A stretch of 64,000 bases of DNA from Pseudomonas botevensis (GTDB lineage: Bacteria > Pseudomonadota > Gammaproteobacteria > Pseudomonadales > Pseudomonadaceae), in contig NZ_JAHTKI010000003.1 in the NCBI RefSeq assembly GCF_019145475.1, forward strand, positions 62,001 through 126,000, read 5' to 3'. A program made the translations under genes and the position numbers. Under the pieces are notes generated by a model. The model ran no database searches. It saw only the letters and a program-made list of their open reading frames with translations, and had not been told where the DNA came from. Positions 27,522-40,915 of this stretch are shown one piece after another. Position 1 is the stretch's first letter. Every line of letters starts with the position of its first letter.

Positions 27522-29375
27522 ATGCTCAAACGCCTTGCCTGGCTGGCGCTCTGTGTCTGCGCCCCGCTGTCCGCCGCGCCCCACATCGACCCTCAACGTT
27601 TGCAGCAACTGACCAACGACCGCTTCTGGATCTCCCTCGGCCATTACGAAACCGCCAAGCTCGGTGGCTGGCGCAGCTATGTCAGCGACAAGAAATTCTT
27701 CCTCGCCGCCGACGGCAATGAACACCCAGATCATGAGCTGGCCGCCACCGTGCAAGCGCTGTACGCCCCGGCCAGTGCCGGCGAGCAACACGCGCAATGC
27801 GTCTACCCAGCGCGCACCCGCTGGCTCAAAGCGCAGCTCAATCTCACCGACCTGCCGACGCCGGACTGCGCCGAGTTCAACAAATGGTTCAAGGATGTTT
27901 CGCCGCACAGTGCGGTGATGATCTTCCCGGCGGCCTACCTCAACAGCCCGTCGTCGATGTTCGGCCATACGCTGTTGCGCATCGACCAGGCTGACGTGCA
28001 GAGCGACAAGACTTCGCTGCTCAGTTACGCGATCAACTTCGGCGCCTACATCGAAGGCTCGGACAACAGCATTCTGTACGCCTGGAAAGGCTTGATGGGC
28101 GGCTATCCGGGGCTGTTCGCACTGGTGCCCTATCAGGAAAAACTCTCGGAATACCGCAGCCTGGAAAACCGTGACCTGTGGGAATACCGGTTGAACCTGA
28201 CCCAGGAAGAAACCGCACGCATGGTCGAGCATGTGTGGGAGTTGAAACAGATCCAGTTCGACTATTTCTTCTTCGACGAAAACTGCTCCTACCGTCTGCT
28301 CGAACTGCTGCAAGTGGCCCGCCCGAGCCTGCGCCTGACCGAACAATTCCCGCTGACCGCCATCCCCACCGACACGGTCAAGGCCGTGAAGGAAGCCGGA
28401 CTGGTGGAGCACATCGAATACCGCCCTTCCCGCGAGCGTGAATTGCTGGCCCGCGCCGAACCGTTGAGCGGCGAGGAACAGGACTGGGTGCTGAAAGTCA
28501 GTGCCGACCAACAGCAATTGCAGGACCCGACATTTACCGCCCTGCCCCGCGATCGCCAGGCGTTGATCATCGACGCGGCGTATCGCCTGGAACGCTACCG
28601 CGCCAATGGCCAGGAACGGGACCCGCAACGGGCGCAACGCAGTTTCGAACTGCTGCGGGCGATCAACAAGAACCCGGCACCGGAGCTGGATATCCCGCAA
28701 CCGGGCCTGCCCGAAGACGGTCACGAATCGCGGACCTGGCAGGCCGGCCTCGGCACACGGGGCGATCGTGCGTTCGGCGAGTACGGCTTGCGCATGGCGT
28801 ATCACGACCTGAACGACAACGCCGAGAGCTTCCCCCTCGGCGCGCAGATCGAAATCCTCCAGATGAAGCTGCGCCAGTACGAAGGCAACCAATGGCAATT
28901 CCAGCAACTGGATCTGGCGACCATCCGCTCGCTGACCCCGCGCAATGCGCTGCTGCAACCGCTGTCGTGGCAAGTCACCGGCGGCCTGGAGCGGGTGCCG
29001 GGCAAGCATGACGATGAGAACCTGGTCAGCCACGTCAACGGCGGCGGCGGTGGCACCTGGCAGTTGGGCGACGACGTGCTCGGCTTTGCCCTCGGCACCG
29101 TGCGTGTCGAGCACAACAACGATTTCGCCGGGTTCATCGCCCCCGCCGCCGGGTTCAACAGCGGCGTGCTGTGGAAAAACCCGCTGGGCAATCTCAGCGT
29201 GGAAGCCAAGGGCGATTACTTCACCAATGGCGAAGTGCGCCGCAGCCTGAGCCTGAACCAGCAGTGGGAACTGTCGCGCAACCTTGGCCTGCGCCTGACG
29301 GCACAACGCGAGTTCAGCCACCTGGCGACGCCGGAGACGGAAGTGATGCTGGAAGTGAAGTGGTATCACTACTGA
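27522..29375 (+). CDS. DUF4105 / Lnb-type periplasmic acyltransferase-like protein with C-terminal beta-barrel
   Basis: 617 residues. A signal peptide (MLKRLAWLALCVCAPLSAAP) is followed by a DUF4105 domain at about 110-290. This has the His box SPSSMFGHTLLRID (H149) and the Cys box FDENCSYRLL (N254, C255), an order like the permuted NlpC/P60 acyltransferases such as LRAT. DUF4105 is the N-terminal domain of Lnb, a lipoprotein N-acyltransferase described in Bdellovibrio. The C-terminal 200 residues, alternating strands ending in MLEVKWYHY, look like an outer-membrane beta-barrel. Role here is inferred. The start at 27522 gives the signal peptide. Confidence 0.85.
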   Translation: MLKRLAWLALCVCAPLSAAPHIDPQRLQQLTNDRFWISLGHYETAKLGGWRSYVSDKKFFLAADGNEHPDHELAATVQALYAPASAGEQHAQCVYPARTRWLKAQLNLTDLPTPDCAEFNKWFKDVSPHSAVMIFPAAYLNSPSSMFGHTLLRIDQADVQSDKTSLLSYAINFGAYIEGSDNSILYAWKGLMGGYPGLFALVPYQEKLSEYRSLENRDLWEYRLNLTQEETARMVEHVWELKQIQFDYFFFDENCSYRLLELLQVARPSLRLTEQFPLTAIPTDTVKAVKEAGLVEHIEYRPSRERELLARAEPLSGEEQDWVLKVSADQQQLQDPTFTALPRDRQALIIDAAYRLERYRANGQERDPQRAQRSFELLRAINKNPAPELDIPQPGLPEDGHESRTWQAGLGTRGDRAFGEYGLRMAYHDLNDNAESFPLGAQIEILQMKLRQYEGNQWQFQQLDLATIRSLTPRNALLQPLSWQVTGGLERVPGKHDDENLVSHVNGGGGGTWQLGDDVLGFALGTVRVEHNNDFAGFIAPAAGFNSGVLWKNPLGNLSVEAKGDYFTNGEVRRSLSLNQQWELSRNLGLRLTAQREFSHLATPETEVMLEVKWYHY

Positions 29376-29467
29376 CCCAACGAATTACTCACACGTCTTT
29401 CACGCACGCCCGACGAATCCGCTTCTAGACTTTGCGTATCAGCCGTGAAACGGCTCGGGAGAGTGCG

Positions 29468-29824
29468 ATGTGGCGGTACGCGGGTTTGTTGGGCGCTTTG
29501 TTGTTGCTGGGCGGATGCCAGTCCACCCACGAGGATCTGATCGCCCGGGGTTATCCACCGGCCTTCGCCGATGGTTTCGATGACGGATGCATCAGTGGTC
29601 GGCAGGCCGCCGGCTCGATCAGCGGCGAGTTTCGCAAGAACGTGCCGCGCTATCTCAAGGACAAGCAATACGCCGAGGGCTGGACGGACGGTTTCCGCCA
29701 GTGCCAGGCGATGCTGGAAAACAAGGATCGCGAAGACTATCGCAACGAACACTGGGACCAGCGCGAGCGTGCCTGGCAGCAACAGAAGGATCAGGACGCC
29801 GGGCGGGCTTATCGCTCGCAATAG
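29468..29824 (+). CDS. Small lipoprotein of unknown function
   Basis: 118 residues with lipobox LLLLGGC at the N-terminus (MWRYAGLLGALLLLGGCQS). The mature part begins QSTHEDL after the Cys and contains FADGFDDGCISGRQA and YAEGWTDGFRQCQ, two similar G-F/W-x-D-G-x-x-x-C segments that suggest a small repeat with paired cysteines; the C-terminus is a charged helix. Found in other Pseudomonas but I know no function. The start at 29468 is chosen for the signal. Confidence 0.8.
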   Translation: MWRYAGLLGALLLLGGCQSTHEDLIARGYPPAFADGFDDGCISGRQAAGSISGEFRKNVPRYLKDKQYAEGWTDGFRQCQAMLENKDREDYRNEHWDQRERAWQQQKDQDAGRAYRSQ

Positions 29825-29894
29825 TCGCTTCCAGACATTCAGTGAAACCAAATGCCTGCGAGCATGGCCCAACGTTCATCAACGGGAGGCCACC

Positions 29895-31741
<1,847 letters not shown>

Positions 31742-31957
31742 TTATTGTCGTTGGAAGAGATTGAGCCGGACTGTAACAAACGAAACGCGCACCGGAACAG
31801 CGCAAAATGTCGCAGTTCTGAAATTAAATGGTGCACTGGATATAAATAAACGTGGTTTTCGACCGGTTTTGCACCTGAATGGTGAGCGCGGAACCAGACC
31901 TTGCACCAACTGTTGCTCGCGAAGGATCCACCAGCGACTCGCTGAAAAACACCCGGC

Positions 31958-31990
31958 AAAAAAAACGGAGCCCGAAGGCTCCGTTCTTTC
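31958..31990 (-). terminator. ettA terminator
   Basis: Stem AACGGAGCC / GGCTCCGTT with a CGAA loop (31964-31985); on the minus strand a run of eight T follows. Confidence 0.92.
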
Positions 31991-32007
31991 ATGCAACCAA
32001 CCTGTGA

Positions 32008-33672
<1,665 letters not shown>

Positions 33673-33958
33673 GGAGAACCTTGGGTCAGTGACTGATGAA
33701 TGATTGGAGCGCAGGCGATGCCTGGCCAGACCATGCGCGCCGTTCAGTTGAGGGTGATCAATGCGTGCGCGCGGAAAAAAGTCTGAGTCTAGGAGCTGGA
33801 ACGCTCCCGCGTAACCGGCAAAGCTACCTGAATGACCAGTGGCAGTCCAGCCGAACGGGGCTGGCACTTAGCCACGACTCAAGGCATGCTAGCCGCCCTT
33901 TGGGCGTCCGGCTTATAGTGCGCGTCGCGCCAGTCCAGCCAAAACGCAGGATTACAGC

Positions 33959-36900
33959 TTGTCCAACGTCACTCCGCCAGCCTCTGTGAGCAGCACCCTA
34001 CCGGCGCCCGGCTCGCCCCTGCGCGGGACATTGAAGGGCGCGCTGGCAACTCTGGTGCTTTTGCTGCTGGCCTTGCTGTTCTGGCAACTGCTCGATCAAC
34101 TGCGCGAAACCCAGACCAACCAGCGCCAGTACACCATCGATTACACCGCCGATCTCGCCTCCCAGGTCAGCCTGAACATGGCGTTGAACGCGCAAATCGC
34201 GCTCAATCTGCTACCGATCGTCGAACAACCGCAGTCAGCCGACGAACAGCAGGCGTTGCTGCGCAAGTTGCAGCAATCGCTGCCCGACCTGCTCAGCGTG
34301 GCGCTGCTCAGCCCGTCCGGAAAAGTCCTCAGCGACAGCGCCGCCGACAGCAACGACGCCGATTACCTGGGCGAACTGGTGCGCCGCAGTCGCGCCCAGG
34401 CTCACTACTTCAGCAACGCCGACGATGGCTCGGTGGTGCATCTGCTGCTGCATCAGGCCAGCGGCAGCACCCGCGGTTACTGGGCATTGCGTCTGACCCC
34501 GACCTTTTTCGATGCGCTGGTCAAACAGGCCGATACCGGCATCCGCCCGCTGTGGCTGGTGGAAAACCGCATCAATCATCAGATCATCAGCCGCGACGAA
34601 GCCCTGCCTTCGACCAAGACCAGCACCCTGAGCCCGGACGATCTGGCCAACAGCGTGCTGACCGTGCCGCTGAGCAGCAGCGACTGGCAGTTGCGCGGGC
34701 TGTTCGACCGCCAGCGGGTGCTTGAGCAACTGCTGCCGGCCTTCATCGGCAAATGCCTGCTGGGCCTGGCGTTCTCGCTGCTGCCGTTCATCGCCCTGCT
34801 CAACATGCGCCGCCGCCAACGCCAGTTGCATGAAGGACGGCGCCGCTATCAGGACATCTTCGACGGCACCGGCGTGGCCTTGTGCGTGCTGGATCTGTCG
34901 GGACTGCAGCAAGCGTTCGAACGGGCGAATCTGCAGACCAGCGACCAGTTGAAGGCCTGGCTCGATCAGCCACAACAGCGCCAGCAATTGTTGCAGGAGT
35001 TGCGCGTCACCGAGGTCAACCAGGTCGCGCTGCAACTGCTCAACGTCAATTCCAGCGACCACGCCTGGCAACTGTTGATCGACGGCCAGCCGCACAGCCA
35101 ATGCGCCATCGGCAATCAAGTGCTCGACGCCGTGCTCCAGCAGCAGAAACAACTGGAACTGGAAATCAAGCTGCCGGACATCAACGGCCGTGACCAGCAT
35201 CTGTGGCTGGTGCTGCGCCTGCCCCGGGAGCGCCACGACTTCAAAGCGGTGATCCTGAGCATCAACGACATCACCAGCCGCAAGCTGATCGAACTGTCAC
35301 TACTCGAGCGCGAAGGATTCTGGTCGGACGTAGTGCGCACCGTGCCGGATCATCTGTATGTGCAGGACGTGATCAGCCAGCGGATGATTTTCAGCAACCA
35401 CCATCTCGGCCAGACCCTCGGTTACAACCGCACCGAACTGCATCAGATGGGCGAGTATTTCTGGGAAATCCTCCTGCACCCGGAAGACGCCGACTATTAC
35501 CACCGCTCACGCCAGATGCAGCGTCACGCCGGCTACAGCCAGTTGCTGCAATGCCAACTGCGCTTCCGCCATCGCGACGGCAAATGGCGGCGCTTCGACA
35601 TTCGCGAACAGGCGCTGGCCCGGGACAAGCACGATCAGGTCACGCGGATCATCGGCGTCGCCAAGGACATCACCGAACAGATCGAGGCCAGCGAATCCCT
35701 GCGCGACAGCGAGCAACGCTACCGGATGCTCGCCGAAAGCATCAGCGACGTGATTTTCTCCACCGACAGCAAGCTGTCGCTGAACTACGTCAGCCCGTCG
35801 GTGCAGGCGGTGCTCGGCTACGACGCCGAATGGATTTTCCAGAACGGCTGGCAGTCGACCATCGCCAACCCGCAGCAACTGAGCGGCATCTATCAACTGA
35901 TGGACCGCGTCAGCAAGGCGCTGGCCAAACCCGAGCAACTGGCACTCCTGCGCAGTCAGGTGCAGACCCAGATGTTCCTGTTCGACTGCCTGCGCGCCGA
36001 TGGCCGCAAGATTCCGATCGAACTGCGCCTGGTGCTGGTGTGGGACGAACACGGCGCCTTCGAAGGTGTGCTCGGCGTCGGTCGTGACATCAGCCAGCAG
36101 CGCCGTGCCGAGAAAGACCTGCGCATGGCCGCCACGGTATTCGAGCACTCGACGTCGGCGATCCTGATTACCGACCCGGCCGGTTACATTGTCCAGGCCA
36201 ACGAGGCCTTCAGCCGCGTCAGCGGTTACGCGGTGGCCGAAGTCCTCGACCAGTTGCCCAACATGCTCACCGTCGACGAGCAGCAGGACGCGCACCTGCG
36301 CTACGTGCTCAAACAACTGCATCAACACAGTTCCTGGGAAGGCGAAGTCTGGCTCAAACGCCGTAACGGCGAGCATTACCCGGCGTGGGTCGGCATCACG
36401 GCGGTGCTCGACGACGAGGGCGACCTCGCCAGTTATGTGTGTTTCTTCAGCGACATCAGCGAGCGCAAGGCCAGCGAGCAGCGCATTCACCGCCTCGCCT
36501 ACTACGACGCCCTGACCCACCTGCCGAACCGCACGCTGTTCCAGGATCGCCTGCACACCGCGCTGCAAGCGGCCGAGCGGCAGAAGTCGTGGGTGGTGCT
36601 GATGTTCCTCGACCTCGACCGGTTCAAGCCGATCAACGACTCCCTCGGCCACGCCGCCGGCGACCGCATGCTCAAGGACATGGCCACGCGGCTGCTGGCC
36701 TGCGTCGATGACGACGACACCGTGGCGCGGATGGGCGGCGATGAATTCACCCTGCTGCTGCAACACCGCTCCAGCCGTGAAATGGCGCTGAACCGCGCGA
36801 TCCATGTGGCCGAGCAGATTCTTGCCAGCCTGGTGAAACCGTTTGTCCTCGAAGGCCGCGAGTTCTTCGTCACCGCCAGTATCGGCATCGCCCTGAGCCC

Positions 36901-37807
36901 GCAGGATGGCAACGAACTCAGCCAGTTGATGAAGAACGCCGACACGGCGATGTACCACGCCAAGGAACGCGGCAAGAACAACTTCCAGTTCTATCAGGCC
37001 GACATGAACGCCAGCGCCCTGGAGCGTCTGGAGCTGGAAAGCGACCTGCGCCATGCCCTGGAGCAGAACGAATTCGTGCTGTATTACCAGCCGCAGTTCA
37101 GCGGCGACGGTAAACGCCTGACCGGCGCCGAAGCCCTGTTGCGCTGGCGCCATCCGCGACGCGGGCTGGTGCCGCCGGGGGATTTCATTCCGGTGCTGGA
37201 AGAGCTCGGCCTGGTGGTGGACGTCGGCGACTGGGTGATCGGCGAGGCCTGCCGTCAGCTCAAGACCTGGCACCAGAACCGCGTGCGCGTGCCCAAGGTC
37301 TCGGTGAACATCTCCGCCCGGCAGTTCTCCGACGGCCAGCTCGGTACGCGGATCGCCACCATCCTCAGGGAAACCGGCCTGCCGCCGGCGTGCCTGGAGC
37401 TGGAGCTGACCGAAAGTATCCTGATGCGTGAAGTCAGCGAAGCGATGCAGATCCTCGCCGGCCTGAAAAACCTGGGCCTGAGCATCGCCGTCGACGACTT
37501 TGGCACCGGCTACTCGTCGCTGAACTACCTCAAGCAATTCCCGATCGACGTGCTGAAGATCGACCGCACGTTCGTCGACGGCCTGCCGTCCGGCGAGCAA
37601 GACGCGCAGATCGCCCGCGCGATCATCGCCATGGCCCACAGCCTCAATCTGGCGGTGATCGCCGAAGGCGTGGAAACCCATGAACAGCTGGACTTCCTGC
37701 GCGAGCATGGCTGCGATGAGGTTCAGGGGTATCTGTTCGGCCGGCCGATGCCGTCCGGGCGGTTCGAGGCGCAGTTCAGCAACGATGCGCTGTTCATGTT
37801 CGACTGA
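33959..37807 (+). CDS. morA: MorA, membrane PAS-GGDEF-EAL c-di-GMP regulator of motility and biofilm
   Basis: 1282 residues. Transmembrane helices at about 25-45 and 258-283 frame a periplasmic sensor; several PAS domains follow (about 290-820). The GGDEF motif is MGGDEF at 925-930 and the EAL motif at 1058-1060, with TESILMRE, DDFGTGYSSL and EGVET all present, so both domains look active. The I-site Arg is replaced (917-920 are all Asp), so product inhibition may be lost. The start is TTG at 33959, after CAGGA. morA directly precedes glyA as in P. aeruginosa (PA4601-PA4602). Confidence 0.92.
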   Translation: MSNVTPPASVSSTLPAPGSPLRGTLKGALATLVLLLLALLFWQLLDQLRETQTNQRQYTIDYTADLASQVSLNMALNAQIALNLLPIVEQPQSADEQQALLRKLQQSLPDLLSVALLSPSGKVLSDSAADSNDADYLGELVRRSRAQAHYFSNADDGSVVHLLLHQASGSTRGYWALRLTPTFFDALVKQADTGIRPLWLVENRINHQIISRDEALPSTKTSTLSPDDLANSVLTVPLSSSDWQLRGLFDRQRVLEQLLPAFIGKCLLGLAFSLLPFIALLNMRRRQRQLHEGRRRYQDIFDGTGVALCVLDLSGLQQAFERANLQTSDQLKAWLDQPQQRQQLLQELRVTEVNQVALQLLNVNSSDHAWQLLIDGQPHSQCAIGNQVLDAVLQQQKQLELEIKLPDINGRDQHLWLVLRLPRERHDFKAVILSINDITSRKLIELSLLEREGFWSDVVRTVPDHLYVQDVISQRMIFSNHHLGQTLGYNRTELHQMGEYFWEILLHPEDADYYHRSRQMQRHAGYSQLLQCQLRFRHRDGKWRRFDIREQALARDKHDQVTRIIGVAKDITEQIEASESLRDSEQRYRMLAESISDVIFSTDSKLSLNYVSPSVQAVLGYDAEWIFQNGWQSTIANPQQLSGIYQLMDRVSKALAKPEQLALLRSQVQTQMFLFDCLRADGRKIPIELRLVLVWDEHGAFEGVLGVGRDISQQRRAEKDLRMAATVFEHSTSAILITDPAGYIVQANEAFSRVSGYAVAEVLDQLPNMLTVDEQQDAHLRYVLKQLHQHSSWEGEVWLKRRNGEHYPAWVGITAVLDDEGDLASYVCFFSDISERKASEQRIHRLAYYDALTHLPNRTLFQDRLHTALQAAERQKSWVVLMFLDLDRFKPINDSLGHAAGDRMLKDMATRLLACVDDDDTVARMGGDEFTLLLQHRSSREMALNRAIHVAEQILASLVKPFVLEGREFFVTASIGIALSPQDGNELSQLMKNADTAMYHAKERGKNNFQFYQADMNASALERLELESDLRHALEQNEFVLYYQPQFSGDGKRLTGAEALLRWRHPRRGLVPPGDFIPVLEELGLVVDVGDWVIGEACRQLKTWHQNRVRVPKVSVNISARQFSDGQLGTRIATILRETGLPPACLELELTESILMREVSEAMQILAGLKNLGLSIAVDDFGTGYSSLNYLKQFPIDVLKIDRTFVDGLPSGEQDAQIARAIIAMAHSLNLAVIAEGVETHEQLDFLREHGCDEVQGYLFGRPMPSGRFEAQFSNDALFMFD

Positions 37808-38022
37808 CGTCTTGCGGCGCGACTGAAGACGCCTTCGCGGGCACGCCCGCACACATCGGAATGCATTGTCTTGGTGGGGCTTGCTGGCGAAAGGGTCGGC
37901 GCAAACGCCGCATATCCGCGCATGAACGCCACTTGTCTGCGACATGATGTCGTTTCATATGCCATCCAAAAGCCGTTGGGTTAGAATGCCCCCCTTTTCT
38001 GCCCCGATCCTTGAGGACCGCC

Positions 38023-39276
38023 ATGTTCAGCCGTGATTTGACTATTGCCAAGTACGACGCCGACCTTTTTGCCGCCATGGAGCAAGAAGCTCAGCGCCAG
38101 GAAGAACACATTGAGCTGATCGCTTCGGAAAACTACACCAGCCCTGCGGTGATGGAAGCTCAAGGCTCGGTTCTGACCAACAAGTACGCCGAAGGCTACC
38201 CAGGCAAGCGCTACTACGGTGGCTGCGAGTACGTCGACGTCGTTGAGCAACTGGCCATCGACCGCGCCAAAGAACTGTTCGGCGCCGATTACGCCAACGT
38301 TCAGCCGCACGCCGGCTCCCAAGCCAACGCCGCTGTTTATCTGGCCCTGCTGTCGGCCGGTGACACCATTCTGGGCATGAGCCTGGCTCACGGCGGTCAC
38401 CTGACCCACGGCGCCAGCGTTTCGTCCTCCGGCAAGCTGTACAACGCCATCCAGTACGGCATCGACGCCAACGGCCTGATCGACTACGACGAAGTCGAGC
38501 GCCTGGCAGTTGAACACAAGCCGAAAATGATCGTAGCCGGTTTCTCCGCCTACTCGCAGATCCTCGATTTCCCGCGCTTCCGCGCCATCGCCGACAAGGT
38601 TGGCGCTTACCTGTTCGTCGACATGGCTCACGTGGCCGGTCTGGTCGCCGCTGGCGTCTACCCGAACCCGGTTCCATTCGCTGACGTCGTGACCACCACC
38701 ACCCACAAGACCCTGCGCGGTCCACGTGGTGGCCTGATCCTGGCCAAAGCCAACGCCGACATCGAGAAGAAGCTGAACTCCGCGGTATTCCCGGGCGCCC
38801 AGGGCGGCCCGCTGGAGCATGTGATCGCTGCCAAGGCGATCTGCTTCAAGGAAGCACTGCAGCCTGAGTTCAAGGCTTACCAGCAACAAGTGGTGAAAAA
38901 CGCCCAGGCCATGGCCGGCGTGTTCATCGAGCGCGGTTTCGACGTGGTTTCCGGTGGTACTCAGAACCACCTGTTCCTGCTGTCGCTGATCAAGCAGGAA
39001 ATCTCCGGTAAAGACGCCGACGCCGCGCTGGGCAAAGCGTTCATCACCGTGAACAAGAACTCCGTGCCTAACGACCCACGCTCCCCGTTCGTCACCTCCG
39101 GCCTGCGCTTCGGTACTCCGGCCGTGACCACTCGCGGCTTCAAGGAAGCAGAGTGCAAGGAGCTGGCTGGCTGGATCTGCGACATCCTGGCTGACCTGAA
39201 CAACGAAGCGGTGATCGACGCCGTTCGTGAGAAAGTCAAAGCCATCTGCAAGAAACTGCCGGTATACGGCGCTTAA
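38023..39276 (+). CDS. glyA: Serine hydroxymethyltransferase
   Basis: PLP enzyme that converts serine and tetrahydrofolate to glycine and methylene-THF; 417 residues. [15 protein letters not shown], and the Schiff-base lysine K229 in [14 protein letters not shown]. The start at 38023 ([12 protein letters not shown]) follows TTGAGGA. It stands behind morA with a 215-base gap containing a TAGAAT -10-like element at 37982-37987; a strong terminator follows. Pseudomonads usually carry more than one glyA. Confidence 0.97.
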   Translation: MFSRDLTIAKYDADLFAAMEQEAQRQEEHIELIASENYTSPAVMEAQGSVLTNKYAEGYPGKRYYGGCEYVDVVEQLAIDRAKELFGADYANVQPHAGSQANAAVYLALLSAGDTILGMSLAHGGHLTHGASVSSSGKLYNAIQYGIDANGLIDYDEVERLAVEHKPKMIVAGFSAYSQILDFPRFRAIADKVGAYLFVDMAHVAGLVAAGVYPNPVPFADVVTTTTHKTLRGPRGGLILAKANADIEKKLNSAVFPGAQGGPLEHVIAAKAICFKEALQPEFKAYQQQVVKNAQAMAGVFIERGFDVVSGGTQNHLFLLSLIKQEISGKDADAALGKAFITVNKNSVPNDPRSPFVTSGLRFGTPAVTTRGFKEAECKELAGWICDILADLNNEAVIDAVREKVKAICKKLPVYGA

Positions 39277-39300
39277 TTGCCCCGCTAGATCCGCAGCATG

Positions 39301-39333
39301 AAAACCGGCCAAGTGATTGGCCGGTTTTTTTTC
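39301..39333 (+). terminator. glyA terminator
   Basis: Stem AACCGGCCA / TGGCCGGTT at 39303-39326 followed by eight T. Confidence 0.92.
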
Positions 39334-39425
39334 GCCGGCAAAAAAGTTTTTCACCACCAATCGCTCAAGATCGGGACATTGCGCGCAACTGGTCAGACCG
39401 GTCATGCCAATTCGTCATTTTTCAC

Positions 39426-39455
39426 TTGCGATCCGTAAAAAACAGCGCCTAGACT
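39426..39455 (+). promoter_or_regulatory. Candidate promoter of the symporter gene
   Basis: TTGCGA, 18-base spacer, TAGACT; about 98 bases before the ATG at 39553. Confidence 0.35.
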
Positions 39456-39552
39456 GCACCCGCACTGGACATACCGGTAAGACCACAATAATTAAGTCCT
39501 GAATTCGAGCGCCCTGGCGCCGGCAGACGGGACACCGACCAGGATTCCTCCC

Positions 39553-40866
39553 ATGCTCAGATGGTGCTCGCGTTCAATCTTCCTCCAAGTGGTTCTCGGA
39601 CTGGTGCTCGGCATCGTCTGCGGGCTGACCCTTCCTGAATATTCGGCCCAGCTCAAACCGCTCGGCGACGGCTTCATCAAACTGATCAAGATGCTCATCG
39701 GCCTGATCGTGTTCTGCGTGGTGGTCAGCGGCATCAGCGGCGCGGGCGACCTGAAGAAGGTCGGGCGCATCGGCCTCAAATCGGTCATTTACTTTGAAAT
39801 CCTCACCACCATCGCGCTGGTGATCGGCCTGGTCTTCGCCTTCAGCACCGGAATCGGCAGCGGCGCCAATATTCATCTGGAACAGCTGTCCGCCGCCGAC
39901 ATGGGCGACATCGCCCAGCGCGGCCAGCACATGCACACCACCACCCAGTTCCTGATGGAGCTGATCCCGACTTCGGTGCTGGGCGCCTTCGCCGACAACA
40001 ACATCCTGCAAGTGCTGCTGTTTTCGGTGCTGTTCGGCAGTGCCCTGAACCTGGTGGGCGAAGCCGCTTCCGGGATCTCGCGACTGATCAACGAACTGAG
40101 CCATGTGATTTTCCGGATCATGGGCATGATCGTGCGACTGGCGCCGATCGGCGTGTTCGGCGCCATCGCCTTCACCACCAGCAAATACGGCATCGACTCG
40201 CTGCAACACCTGGGCAGCCTGATCGGGCTGTTCTATCTGACCTGCATCGCCTTCGTCGCACTGATTCTCGGCCTGGTGATGCGCCTGTCCGGCCTGCGCA
40301 TGTGGCCGCTGCTCAAGTACCTGCGCGAAGAACTGCTGATCGTCATGGGCACCGCGTCGTCCGACGCCGTGCTGCCGCAGATCATGCGCAAGCTCGAACA
40401 CCTGGGCATCGGCAGTTCCACGGTCGGGCTGGTGATTCCCACCGGTTACTCGTTCAACCTCGACGGCTTCTCGATCTACCTGACCCTGGCCATCGTGTTC
40501 ATCGCCAACGCCACCGGTACGCCACTGGCCATGACCGATCTGTTGACCATCCTGCTGGTGTCGCTCATCACTTCCAAGGGCGCCCACGGTATCCCCGGCT
40601 CGGCGCTGGTGATTCTGGCGGCGACCCTGACGGCGATTCCGGCGATCCCGGTGGTCGGCCTGGTGCTGGTGCTGGCGGTGGACTGGTTCATGGGCATCGG
40701 CCGGGCACTGACCAACCTGATCGGCAACTGCGTCGCCACCGTGGCCATCGCGCGCTGGGAAAAAGACATCGATGTGCAACGGGCGAACAAGGTGCTCAGC
40801 GGCCAGCAGGGCTATACCTTTCAGCCGAGAAAACCGGTGGGGACCGCCCACCAGCAAGAATTCTGA
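39553..40866 (+). CDS. DAACS-family proton/sodium symporter (DctA/GltP type)
   Basis: 437 residues, about eight transmembrane helices plus two re-entrant loops. The family signatures GTASSDAVLPQIM and PTGYSFNLDGFSIYLTLA are present, as in DctA (C4-dicarboxylates) and GltP (glutamate/aspartate). The Asp in GYSFNLDG and the overall wording favour a dicarboxylate transporter, but the substrate cannot be set from sequence alone. It is followed, 49 bases on, by a FadR-type GntR regulator, so the pair may be autoregulated. Confidence 0.9.
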   Translation: MLRWCSRSIFLQVVLGLVLGIVCGLTLPEYSAQLKPLGDGFIKLIKMLIGLIVFCVVVSGISGAGDLKKVGRIGLKSVIYFEILTTIALVIGLVFAFSTGIGSGANIHLEQLSAADMGDIAQRGQHMHTTTQFLMELIPTSVLGAFADNNILQVLLFSVLFGSALNLVGEAASGISRLINELSHVIFRIMGMIVRLAPIGVFGAIAFTTSKYGIDSLQHLGSLIGLFYLTCIAFVALILGLVMRLSGLRMWPLLKYLREELLIVMGTASSDAVLPQIMRKLEHLGIGSSTVGLVIPTGYSFNLDGFSIYLTLAIVFIANATGTPLAMTDLLTILLVSLITSKGAHGIPGSALVILAATLTAIPAIPVVGLVLVLAVDWFMGIGRALTNLIGNCVATVAIARWEKDIDVQRANKVLSGQQGYTFQPRKPVGTAHQQEF

Positions 40867-40871
40867 ATGAA

Positions 40872-40901
40872 CGCCGTGCCTGCCACCGTGCAGGCACGGC
40901 G
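40872..40901. promoter_or_regulatory. 12-bp inverted repeat between symporter and GntR gene
   Basis: CGCCGTGCCTGC / GCAGGCACGGCG with a 6-base spacer, perfectly paired and ending 14 bases before the GTG start. No T run follows. Either a dyad operator for a GntR regulator or an mRNA hairpin near the ribosome site. Confidence 0.5.
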
Positions 40902-40915
40902 CATGGAGCCAATAC

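Noticed and set aside
26820..29369. 849-codon open frame on the minus strand
   Set aside because: It is the antisense shadow of the DUF4105 and DUF3015 genes; the translation is low-complexity and lacks any domain, as expected in GC-rich DNA.
37808..37880. Further REPIN before glyA
   Set aside because: Only a short CTTCGCGGGCACGCCCGC-like piece; lacks the GTGGGAGC ends and a second arm.
35507..37945. 812-codon open frame opposite morA
   Set aside because: Antisense shadow of the PAS-GGDEF-EAL coding frame.
40872..40901. Rho-independent terminator of the symporter gene
   Set aside because: The stem is strong but followed by GCATGG, not T; kept as a dyad of unknown role.
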